From Artemisia argyi (taxonomy: Eukaryota; Streptophyta; Magnoliopsida; Asterales; Asteraceae), in assembly GCA_030686995.1 (NCBI GenBank), contig CM060707.1, positions 83,399,472 through 83,463,471 on the forward strand: DNA of 64,000 nt, given 5' to 3'. A program made the position numbers and the translations under genes. Below the pieces are notes generated by a model that saw only the letters and a program-made list of their open reading frames with translations, made no database searches and had not been told where the DNA came from. Shown here piece after piece: positions 54,480 to 64,000 of the stretch. Positions within the stretch are counted from its first letter, which is position 1; the number at the start of each line of letters is the position of its first letter.

Positions 54480-55370
54480 AGAATACATGATCCAGTCCAA
54501 GTCAAAACTCAATCTGATCCAAATCGTGTAGGCCCAAAAGATAAACCCGATCCACACCTTACACGTTTTAATATCCGATCCACATTAACAAGTGAAATAA
54601 ATTGGTACTAACCTAATCTTTCACTCATAATACACAACCCTAATCACACAATTATCTCAACTTAAGCGCCGCATTCACCATCTCCTCTCACCTACCTCAT
54701 CAAACCACCTCATCTCTTCCATTAAAAAAAAAAAAAAAAAAAAAAAAAACACACACACAAAGGAAATCTCATCTCATCTCCACACGGTTCAAACAACAAC
54801 CCCTTTCAAACGAAACCTACAAACACAAATCATAGCCGTACCTTTTCCTTCGTCTAATTGTCTGCTTAATCCGAATCAAGAAGGCGATTGAAAGACTTCA
54901 AGATCCTTTGAAGGGTCTCGGGTAGGTCGACAATTGATGTTGTTGTTTCTCGTTTGAGTGTAACCAAATCAAAGGAAGTATGAAACTGCTGATTGTTTTG
55001 TACTTTCTTGATAGTATTCGGATATTGAAGAAGCTTGGCTTCACATTAAATGGATCTGTGATGATGATGATTCAATGAAAAATCTTTGCAAGATTAAAAA
55101 ATTGAATCTGTCTGAGATAAATTGTATCATTTTTGTTTTTTTTGAGTCTTGGAAGATTGAAGGTGAAATAGTGTCGATGTTGTTGTTGCTGTAGTGATTA
55201 AGAGAGGATTAGGATTATAACGATATGTGCTTAAGAAGTTTTTGGCTTGACTGGTCTTTTTCTTTTGAAATTACTGTTGTGTATAAACGTTGACTAATGA
55301 TGCTTATTATAAACTGAGGTCACAAAGAGTTATTGGTATAATGGTTTTGTAGTCATGGTACTTCTGCTCC
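54480..55370 (+). promoter_or_regulatory. Possible host promoter and 5' UTR fragment
   Basis: The CT/CA-rich stretch 54640-54860 (ACCCTAATCACAC, CCACCTCATCTCTTCC, A26 run at 54724-54749, CATCTCATCTCC) has the composition of a plant 5' UTR. GGGTAGGTCG near 54920 could start a UTR intron. No coding exon follows before the retrotransposon-like sequence at 55375. Weak evidence. Confidence 0.25.
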
Positions 55371-55384
55371 ATCTTCATTTTCTG

Positions 55385-55670
55385 TTTTTTCTTATTGGTA
55401 ACTTTACGCAAAAGGTTTTGCGTAGACCTGTTTGAATACTTTTGCGTAGAGATACCTTATGCGTAGACATGTTTTGCGTAAAGGCCTTACGCGTAAACGT
55501 AACTTTTGCGTAGCCCGTGTCTTTTGCGTAAATCTTACGCGTAAGACAAGGGTTTTTTTGCCTTAGTTGAACCTTATGCATAACTTTCCAAGTTATGCGT
55601 AGGAAAACTGAAGATTTCGCGTAAGAAGAGGGTTTTCTGCATAAACTTGAGCGTAAAAAGAGTTATTGAC
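55385..55670. repeat. Cluster of TTTTGCGTA / TTACGCGTAA words
   Basis: At least thirteen copies of TTGCGTA, TTACGC or ATGCGTA, two of them the full palindrome TTACGCGTAA (about 55478 and 55536), in 285 bases. ACGCGT is a CGCG-box type core. It lies in what is probably the leader of the minus-strand element whose LTR is at 56077. Confidence 0.7.
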
Positions 55671-56061
55671 CCGTTGACCATTTTCCGATGTCTTTTTCTG
55701 TTCAGATTCCGGCCAAAAAATTCTGAGCAGCATACAAAGCAGTGTAAAGACAATAAATTTGACCCCCTATGACCAGGAATAATATTATTGACCACGTTGA
55801 CCACGATATTTGATACAAAACAGTCACTTTAATATATTATACTCAAATACATGTATTTGGACCAAAAGGAGAAAAAACAATATATTTGAAACTGTGTATG
55901 AAAAAGGTAACTGTTTTGACCATTTGGATACATAAAGTTTGTTAATAAAACTATTAATAACCAAAGATAAGGAAAAAAAATTTCCAGATCTGAAAAATGA
56001 TGTAAAAAACAGCTTCATTAACACCAACGAACCACAAAAAATCATCAAAACAACACAACGA

Positions 56062-56075
56062 GGCTCTGATGCCAA
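56062..56075 (-). other. Primer binding site of a minus-strand Copia-type element
   Basis: TTGGCATCAGAGCC on the minus strand directly after the LTR end, close to the initiator tRNA-Met complement. Confidence 0.75.
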
Positions 56076-56076
56076 T

Positions 56077-56383
56077 TGTAGGACCGAAAAGTAATGATTT
56101 TTATGTGATTCGGGAGGTCGAGGTTGATGATTATAGATGATATCCATGTTTGGTTTAGAGAGAGAAAGAGTAGAGAGAGGGTGAAGAAAAAGGATAATAT
56201 TAATGACAAATAAAAGTTACACAATTTCTCACACCCCTCATGGAGAGTCATGAGGGGTATTTATAGGCTCATCCAATTACATGTTTGCCTTTTGTAAATA
56301 GTAGTCCCTAAAGGCACAACTAACTACGTATCTAGTCCAATTCACGAATGTGATGTTATCTTTATAAAAGAGCGAGGCTAACA
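56077..56383 (-). mobile_element. Copia-type LTR, 307 bp (minus)
   Basis: + strand limits TGTAGGACCG...GGCTAACA (TG...CA), adjoining the primer site. A minus-strand TATAAATACC lies near 56257-56266. GA-rich stretch at 56157-56190. No second copy is in the window, and the internal region to the left contains no gag or pol, so it is a fragment or a non-autonomous copy. Confidence 0.7.
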
Positions 56384-56517
56384 ATGATGAGGTTTGTGAA
56401 AGGGTTCATTTAAGTGAACATGAGGTTTGTGTATCATGAAATATGGTTGACCTTCATGGGTAAAGTTGTAGTTGTGATGACACACGTTGTAGAGTGTAGG
56501 GAATGGTTATATGGTTG

Positions 56518-56563
<46 letters not shown>

Positions 56564-56744
56564 CTTTTGTGAGGATGACTAGGTGGAGTTATTGGAGAAG
56601 ATGGGAAATGAGTATCAAGTGATGTGATTTGTGAGAGTGAAAGAGCGATGTCTATGGAAGGGATTTCTTGGTAGAAGGGTGTTATATATGGTGCATTAGG
56701 TGCACAAGGAGATGAAATTTGAGGTTGAGGTGAGTAAAGGTTAT

Positions 56745-56848
56745 GAGGTTTGAGTGTGTAAAGGTTTTGAGGTTTGAGTGTAAGGTAGAAGGATATGAGG
56801 TTTGAGTGTGTAAAGATTATGAGGTTTGAGTGTAATGTAGAATGATAT
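56745..56848. repeat. 52-bp tandem duplication
   Basis: GAGGTTTGAGTGTGTAAAG then GAGGTTTGAGTGTAA(G/T)GTAG, repeated at 56745-56796 and 56797-56848. Confidence 0.85.
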
Positions 56849-57221
56849 GTGTGAGTAAAGGTTGTTGATATGTAATGTTGGTGGGAAGGAGAGTGAAGTG
56901 TTAGGTATGTAATGTTGAAGACATAGGAGGAATTTGGTGATGGATATTTGACAACATCATTTGGTTTGACGGGCTTTTAATGGAAGTTAGGCTTTCTTCT
57001 CCAAACAGGTTTCTTGGTGGTTTTGGTTTAATGGGAGAGGACATGATGAGATGAGTGGAGATTGAGAGGAATGAGAGTGTTTATAATGTAGGATTGGTGG
57101 GATTAAGGATGTATCAACTTTGATTGAAGGTTTAGGATAAAATAGGTTTGTGAATTTTAGGAAGTGTAGGATGAAATGGGCTAAAAAGTAGAAAAAAGAA
57201 ACAACACCTTCGACCATCAGA

Positions 57222-57285
57222 TGGCCGGTCCCCTTAATAATTAAGGGGGCCGCCTTATGATTTAAGGGGTCCACCCATCTGATGA
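57222..57285. repeat. GGCCGGTCCCCTTAAT palindromic segment
   Basis: GGTCCCCTTAAT..ATTAAGGGGGCC forms an inverted repeat. Almost the same words occur at 53457-53530 within the Copia LTR (CCAGTCCCCTTAATTAGGGGCC and GGTCCCCTTAATCATTAAGG), so this is probably a fragment of that LTR family's U3. Confidence 0.65.
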
Positions 57286-57403
57286 TTCCCAGATTGCCAG
57301 AAAAGGGTTTTTGGTAGTGAATTGCAGAAAGTTGTGTTTTTTGTTTCAAACAAGTCCAACTCTTTGAGGCAATTAAGCATATACTAATTATGTAGGCAAT
57401 CAT

Positions 57404-59640
57404 GTAGCCAAAGCATGTTAACCAAAGAGATTAAGTAAACAAGCAATTTCATTTAGCATGCAAACATACTCATCAAGCAAGTAAAATATAAGTGATAGGA
57501 AACAATAAGCAACATCAAGTATTTCATAACTACATAACTAGGAGGATTAATCCTAATGAGTATCAATGTGCAATAAGTGGGTATTTATGATAGCATGGAT
57601 TTCTAGACTTGTTACAAACAAATTCTTAATAGACAAACCATGGTCCTCTTTATTTGATTTAGTTCACCTATAAGTTTCATTTATATAAATATAGACGACA
57701 AATATGAGATCACCATGCATGATTTAAAGAAACGTTTTTAGCATTATTCAACAATGTTTGAAAGTAGGTTTTCACGTAGATGTGAGAGTCATTTGAATAA
57801 AATAGATTGGGTTTTACTTCAAAATGTGTTAATAAAAGGTAAAGAAAATTTTCCCAATCTTTGGTTTTGATCAAAACAAAATTGTGGATATTGATAGTGA
57901 AAACATGTTATTTAAAAGTGGGATAGTTATTTGAAAAACTATTTTCCAAAATGTGAGGTTTTTGCATATTTTTGCATATTTAAAAGTGGTACTTGCACTT
58001 TTATACTTACTTACCCAATGCTTTTCTTATCAACTAGGATACCATAATCCTAGTTGTGTAGTACCTTATGATGTATCCAAGCAAGCTCAACTAAAGAGTT
58101 GTTTTATGATCTTCTTTAACACGAGCATATAGACAAATGCTAAACATAATGTTGGATCTAATTGTTATGATAACAAGTAGTCTTCCGAACATTTCTCTAC
58201 GTTTAGTTTTACCTACGGATTTACTAATCTCATTCTTGATAAGTCATCAATAACTTAACCATTGAGAACACAAGAGTAACTAAGAATGTCTTTAAGTTAA
58301 AATCCCTTGCTTTTGGAGTTTGCTTTTATTATCAAAAATACTTTCAAATATTGACACTTATAATCACATGATTACTTCGAAACATTTATTTTGTTTCACT
58401 AGTTGTTTTACTCTAAATTCCAAAAATTGTTTTTGTTGAATTTGTTTAGACACAACTATGACCTATAAATCAAGTTTTATAACAATTGTCAATTTTGCTT
58501 GATTCAATGTTTGATTCAAGGTGAGAAGATGTTATTTTGTACTTTTACTTCATACTTGTCTTGCCATCATTGGACTTTCGACTAAGTCATCATCTACCAA
58601 AGATGATATCTTAGAAGGAGGAGATTACTCGTTAAATGTTATATTCAACGACTCCTCGACTCTTTGGGTTTTCTTACTTAAGAAACTATGAACTCTATTT
58701 GTTTTGAAAAAGTCCAAGAGGTACAACATCATGAGACTATGTGTCACATTTGATGTGTAAATCCTAGATGTTGAAAACTCATTTTATTTCACACATCCAA
58801 ATGTATGCTTGTGTGATTTATTTCACCTTGTGTGTTTTATGTGAGATTATCATAAAAGAGTGATTGAAGAAAAATACAATTTAAGACTCAAAGTATAGTA
58901 TTTGAGAATGTTGTTTAACAAAGGTTTGTTTTGCAAGCATCACAAAAGTGTTAGACATTTTAACACTTAGGAAATTCTTAGTTAGCTAACTTGTAAGCAA
59001 GAGTTGAGTGAGACTTACTCAAGAGTTTTTCGTGTTTATCTCTTGATGGTTAAAGAACCAAAAACCTTATATCTCCTACTAATACTAATGACCAAATTCC
59101 TTGTCGCATAGAATCTAATCTTAGTTATTACTAATAGCATGTAAACACATTAGAGTATACTAACAACACATATTCCAACACATAATGCTAGAAACAAGAG
59201 ACAATCAAAGTCAAGTTAAAGTAATGCGTACCTTTTAAATTGCATAGAGATGCTATCAAGAGGATAAACATTACGCGTAAAATCTTGGTTTGATGACACG
59301 CTTTAAAACTCAATAACTCATGTATCCAAGAAGGTTAGATAATCATATAAAAGCATAGAGCATGATAATCTTAAACCTTTTATCATGAGTTTCTATTAGA
59401 GATTGAATTATCTCTAAATCTCACTTCTATGTTAGACAACTATTACTTGTTTTGTTTTACTAATTGATGGTGCTTTTGAGTTAAATCTTAATCCGGTTTT
59501 ATTTTTTTAACACCCTTTGACTCTTCAACAATCTTTCAAGAGATTTTGAGCCTTCATCAAATTTAACTAATATTTTTCCTTTCTCATTTTAATTTTTAAT
59601 CTCATGTTTGTAATCTAGACATGATTTACATTCTAGATCT
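57404..59640. other. Unassigned, probably degenerate Copia interior (minus)
   Basis: AT-rich (T/A-rich) with stops in every frame; no domain recognised. Its position between the gag remnant (59643-60369) and the LTR-family palindrome suggests remains of the same element's interior. Confidence 0.4.
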
Positions 59641-59642
59641 TT

Positions 59643-60369
59643 TATCTTCTCACAAGATTTCCTTTTCAAAGATATTCTTAAAAGATTTTGACGACTCATT
59701 ATTAAAGATAGTTTTCAGGTCCATGTTGCATAAAAGTTTAGAATCATTTTCTAGTTTAGAAAACTCTAGGATAAGTTTGTCAAGCAAAAGTGTTTGATTT
59801 CAAAATGTACCTTGCTTGATGTTTTATCTAGTTGAGAATCACAAACCGGATGGTTGGCTTCATCTTCATCCGTGTTATTCCATGAATCATAAGCAAGTCC
59901 ACTAAGAGCTCGTCATGAGTAATCATCTTCACTTACACCTTCAATTTAAACATTTAAACTAGTAGCACATGTATTCATCTCAACTAAAAATCAATCAATT
60001 AATATATCTAGGATTTCTAATACATTTGTGAGATCAAATTGATCATCTTTGGCTTGACATATTTCTTGATGAAAGTTTAACATATTTTTCCAAATATCAT
60101 TCTTTTATATTTGGTACTAAAGCTTTATAAATCATTGTTTTAGCTTTAGTATTTTTATCAAGTTAAGATAGTTATCTTGGTTTTCAAAAACTTGTTTTCT
60201 TTGATTTGAAATTACCAAAAGAAATAATATGCCAAAGATCTTGATCAATTGATTTCACATAGTTTTCAAAATTACTTTTCCATTCAAGTAAGTTTTCTTT
60301 TTCAAATAGTGGTGGGTTTTGAATAGGTTGCCCTTCTTTGAGATTTTCAAAATCCATGGATCGATCCAA
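59643..60369 (-). pseudogene. Copia gag remnant (minus)
   Basis: ATG at 60369 (MDRSMDFENLKEGQPIQNPP), with FEKENLLEWKSNFENYVKSIDQDLW matching the start of Copia gag domains (P.LF...N...WK..FE.Y.KS.D..LW). The frame ends at 60184; beyond, a coherent coiled-coil piece (DKLILEFSKLENDSKLLCN, 59643-59796) survives. The ATG lies 42 bases after a primer site, as expected. Confidence 0.72.
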
Positions 60370-60410
60370 GTTTTAAAATACATTCTATTTTAAAGATCTT
60401 GAGTAACGTA

Positions 60411-60424
60411 GCTCCTGATGCCAA
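60411..60424 (-). other. Primer binding site of the minus-strand Copia
   Basis: TTGGCATCAGGAGC on the minus strand, one base after the LTR, between the LTR and gag. Confidence 0.75.
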
Positions 60425-60425
60425 T

Positions 60426-61821
60426 TGTGGAAAACTAGAAGGGGGGTTGAATAGTTTACGGCTTTTTAAATCCTTTTTAACTTGAATATCCTTTAAAAAC
60501 TTTACGTTTGCTTAAAGATATAAACACAACGTTATATGTTTGATTCTTTGAAAAGCTTTTCATATGAATAACAATTCTAACTTTACTTGTTTCATACTTT
60601 GAAAAGCTTTGCTTGTGATGACCCTAACTTTGCTTGTTTAGTTCTTTGAAAAGCTTTACTTTTGTTTGAAGATATAAACACAACTTTACTTGTTTAATTC
60701 TTTGAAAAGCTTTATATGTGACTAGAAATTCTAACTAAAAGACAACATGTAATAAGCAAAGATAAAGAAAGAAACGATCAAACCACAACACGATTGTTTA
60801 TCGTGGTTCGGCTACAAGGACTCTTTTTCCTTGCCCTACATCCACGCCCCGAGTTTCCAACTCGAGAGTTATAAGCATTAATCAACAAGCTCCTTTCACC
60901 GGCGGAGAAAACCTTTACAACGTCGCTTACACTTTTACCGACACTAAGCTAGATGTCGAGTTCTTTTACACGGGTACAACCACTCCCATCGTCGCTTACA
61001 CTTTTACCGACACTAAGCTAGATGTCAAGTTCTTTACCAAGGGTACAACCACTCCCGTTAGTTCTTTTACAAGGGTACAACAACTCCCGACACACTACAT
61101 ATTTTGAGGCCTAAAATACTAACCAATCACTTCTACATACATGACACAAATGAAGTATAAACTACCAAAGCTTATACATGACCAAGCTACCAAGACTTGC
61201 AACTTTAGAGTTGAAGCTTGTAACTTCTTGAATGATCTTGTGAAGTCCCTTGCTACATAAGAGAATCACACAAGTCAAATGTTACTGAGTTAGTTTAGAG
61301 AGTATGTGAAAATATGTCCTAAAGGGGTGACTCAAAACTAACAAATGGTTTGGTATTTATAGCAAACCATTCTGCAGGTCTGGCAGATTCGGCGGACCCC
61401 TCAGAAGGGTTCCGCTCATGTATCCCCAGGGTACCCCAGGGCTGCAGTTGGTTTTTGCAATAAATCTTCCAAACCAAACAAGGTCACATCTCATTACACC
61501 TAGTCAAACACAAGACTTGCAAGCAAACATATGGTTAGTCAAACACTCTTTCTTACCATAAATGTATATTGACAAAGCTTGCCCTAAATGTGATGTGACA
61601 TTACTATTTTAAGAAATAAATGTGATGTGATAAGACACTTTCTAATTTAAGAAATAAAAACAATGTTTTTTTTAAAAGAAATGTAAACATTAGTTTAAAC
61701 AAGACTTAAACACTTAAAGTGATGATTTACTCCTAGCTAAAGTTCATACTTTGTTATTAACAAAACCTAGCAAAAGATCGTAAAATATAAATAACGTTTT
61801 TAGGCGATATTTGTATTAACA
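60426..61821 (-). mobile_element. 5' LTR of the minus-strand Copia (1396 bp)
   Basis: + strand limits TGTGGAAAACTAG...TTTGTATTAACA. It shares both ends and core with the solo LTR at 18883-20532 in opposite orientation, including the 69-bp units (60922-61059). The primer site and gag to its left prove the orientation. No 3' partner LTR is recognised. Confidence 0.8.
60922..61059 (-). repeat. 69-bp tandem units in the Copia LTR
   Basis: GTCGCTTACACTTTTACCGA starts at 60922 and 60991; each unit holds GACACTAAGCTAGATGTC. Two full units plus a partial one, inverted relative to 19973-20180. Confidence 0.88.
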
Positions 61822-61859
61822 CCATTGAACTAAAAAACCTTCATCAAAGCCCCTGACCA

Positions 61860-63396
61860 TCAACTAAAAAACATTCATCAAAGCCACTGGCCTTCATTTC
61901 ACTGAAACTTTTGCCCCACAGCCCACTAACATTGAAGTAAAGGCCTGCTTTTACTAGGGCCACATGACAAATACTACCCTGAAGTGGCCCCAAGGACCCT
62001 TTTGGCTGAGGCCCTCATAATCAAAACATGGTTTCCTGTCCTTTGGAGAATACTGATGACCTTTTTCATTTAGGTCCTGGTTGGGAACAAGTCCTACATA
62101 GAGCAATTGAACACTTCTCAACAAATGCTAGTGTTCAGCCTCCTAGAGGGTAGAGAAATGGATATTGGAGAAATTATCTTCAAAGACCTCATATTCAAGC
62201 TCACAGGTAAATCTAGGAAAAAACACATGTCTTACCCTAGGTTCATTTCCTTTTGCTACAAGACTTAATGGGCTCTGATTATGTAAGGCATGGCATTTAG
62301 GGAACTGAACCTGATGTCTTACACAAGGCCAACTACTCACGAGACCCCTCTGAGGTCACACAAATCACCCTGACAACGTACATGTTGAAAGCAATTCAGG
62401 GTGCTTACACAGTTTCACCAGTGCCTTCTCCTTCCAAGAAGGAGGAGAAGAAGAAGAAACAGGGGTTCAGAAAGGTGGTTCAACCGTTCAACCCAAACCA
62501 CTCGACATTGAGACCTCTGTTTGAAAGCCTAAGAAAAAGAGGCGAAAACCGACCCTGACCATAGTGACACCCACTGAAGAGGCTAACGTAATAATGACCA
62601 AAAAACAAACGCCAACGGAGATTATTGAGACATCACACTCAGTGTCCTCGGGCAAACCCTCTCAGAATGACTCTGTTGACATACACAAGTCAGTGGAGTC
62701 AGGAACCATTCAACCCTCACAGCCCGATGAAGGCATTCGTACATCACAACTGTTACCTAAGGGAGAACAGGGCCTATATCCTCGGCAAGGCAGCACTACC
62801 CTACTGAGACGGGGACCCACACCCTCTCACATCCTGTTTACGGCTTCGGTACATCACTACCCTATTGAAAAAGGGGACCATACCTAATCACATCCTGATG
62901 AGGGCACCCGCATATGACAGCTTTTGCCTGAGGGAGTAAACTTGGGGCCTATATCTTCAGAATTGGTAGAACAACCCTGATGGAAAGGGGCCCCTCAAAC
63001 AATCAATGGTTACTAAGTTCTTCACCTCGGGAACTGACTCCGCGGACCAGGCAGAGACAACCCACTCTGTTCTCTTGGAGGGGTCAGGGATTTACAAAAT
63101 GAAGGCAAACCCTCTTCTGAGGGGGAGCCGGATGAACCTTTGGGTCCTACTCTGGCTGACATACAAAGGCTAATTGACGAAGAGTCAGAGGAGGACCTGA
63201 TTGATTTTGAAAATGATGCAGTTTTGTCTATTGGAGATGACATGGGTACTGAGGATATCACTTACAAAGATCCTCCGCATACTGAGCCACAAGCTACATC
63301 ATCTCCATTTGATGAACTACAGTACACCAATGAAGAACATCCTCAACATCAACCTCCCTCACTGAAGAAAAACAAAAACCACTATCATCACCACCG

Positions 63397-63443
<47 letters not shown>

Positions 63444-64000
63444 TCATGAGGCCACTGAGCCCGATTCTTCAGACTATCAAGGGATTGATAACAAAAGTCT
63501 ATCATTAAGAAGACTTTGTTTAAATTTGGTGATTAGAGCAATGAATGGCTCTATGAGCGTTTGGAAGACATGAGCTGGGAAAGACATACTGAGGCAGTAG
63601 ATTCTTATGCTGACTTCAGAGGTTCTGTAGAAGAAAGAGCTCTATAGAGAAACTGGGTCTGGATTAGGGACACAATTCGCCAATCTTCTTCAGTCCCTCA
63701 GTGCAATTCAGGAAGAATTTAAAAATGACCTGGTTCTCATCACCAAGCTGACTGAGTTCATGGACACATACAAGACCACCTCATCCAACCTTACTGAGCT
63801 CCTCACGATACTCAAGGAGGTGGATCTTGGTTCTTTCAAGTCTCAGTAGGCAGTTCTTCACAAAACTATCGCTAACAACCAATCCTACCTGACCAAACTC
63901 TCCACGGCTTATGATCAACTCTCCAGCAAACACAATGAGCTAGTGAGCCACTACACCAACAAGGTCACTCTACTCTCTGAAACTCAGGCAACAATGAACA
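61860..64000 (+). pseudogene. Degenerate copy of the Copia post-pol accessory ORF (runs off the window)
   Basis: Not recognisable as an enzyme. The reading frame is broken many times, but segments match the layout of accessory ORF 3 at 7178: LLEGREMDIGEIIFKDLIFKL, followed by YPRFISF, aligns in pattern with CLSQGRTFNFSRYIFNAML..YPRFLQI. A Lys-rich stretch and an acidic, Ser/Thr-rich region follow (62564-63330). Then a His run encoded by CAT repeats (about 63397-63441) and a coiled-coil-like tail (QSLSAIQEEFKNDLVLITKL). Stops near 62265, 62519, 62884 and 63847. It probably belongs to another, older Copia-type element on the + strand. Confidence 0.55.
63388..63441 (+). repeat. CAT trinucleotide repeat
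   Basis: CATCACCACCGT then about fifteen CAT units. In one frame it encodes poly-His, in the accessory-ORF frame it may encode poly-Ile/Ser-type residues; probably simple-repeat expansion. Confidence 0.85.

Larger units (their letters stand above)
56384..57403. other. Repeat-rich noncoding stretch
   Basis: T42 run at 56522-56563, a 52-bp tandem duplication at 56745-56848 built on GAGGTTTGAGTGT, and the palindromic segment at 57222-57285. The minus-strand 138-codon frame 56987-57403 shows no family features. Confidence 0.5.

Noticed and set aside
56987..57403. 138-codon minus-strand ORF
   Set aside because: Covers the LTR-derived palindrome and low-complexity sequence; no homology features seen.

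Overview
The window looks like repeat-rich nuclear DNA of a flowering plant. Spliced plant-type introns, plant Copia, Gypsy, LINE, hAT, Stowaway and Harbinger elements, and no dense gene array all point that way. The Copia accessory ORFs and the gag coiled-coil types resemble those I associate with Asteraceae genomes; that family assignment is inference. No complete ordinary host gene is visible. The only host-like pieces are a two-exon 3' gene end at 14046-14435 and a promoter/5' UTR-like stretch at about 54480-55370.

Left part (1-14044, + strand): a 5'-truncated Copia (Sirevirus-like) element. It has the gag C-terminal half, a one-frame pol carrying four nonsense codons, a repeated polypurine motif, and a 6.5 kb accessory region. 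That region holds two related antisense ORFs and a long sense ORF (about 1146 codons, one frameshift), each with its own TATA box. After the 3' LTR (11486-11929) come a primer binding site, an INVERTED gag 5' half, and a second LTR copy lacking its first 38 bp, which abuts the host gene fragment.

Middle (14045-29125): AT-rich intergenic DNA with a clear insertion stratigraphy. A LINE (ending in a poly-A at 27078) is split by a 1.65 kb Copia solo LTR and by a 3.85 kb TG...CA element with a CTGTG target duplication, whose removal restores the LINE reading frame. It also contains an hAT MITE; a sibling of that MITE lies just outside. A Stowaway-type MITE follows.

29126-39418 is a complete Gypsy (Tat-type) element on the - strand with 491-bp LTRs and an ATATT duplication, inserted into a Harbinger-like MITE (28791-39728). 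Gag-pol is a single frame with six nonsense codons and no frameshift. Between pol and the 3' LTR it carries an antisense (+ strand) four-exon gene with its own promoter and poly(A) signal.

39732-53734: nested hAT-type elements, then an old Gypsy (gag and protease remains). Its protease is split by a very young Copia-type element (43250-51934; LTRs differ by one base, GCTTT duplication). The young element has no pol and encodes a single intact 1217-aa coiled-coil protein. A Copia LTR of the same broad family as the solo LTR at 18883 follows.

53735-64000: fragments of minus-strand Copia elements (LTRs at 56077-56383 and 60426-61821, each with a primer site), simple repeats, and at the right edge a degenerate + strand copy of the same accessory ORF family that follows pol in the left Copia. 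Main themes: elements of both Copia and Gypsy type carry antisense accessory genes with private promoters, and the youngest insertion is a non-autonomous element dedicated to one large structural-type protein.
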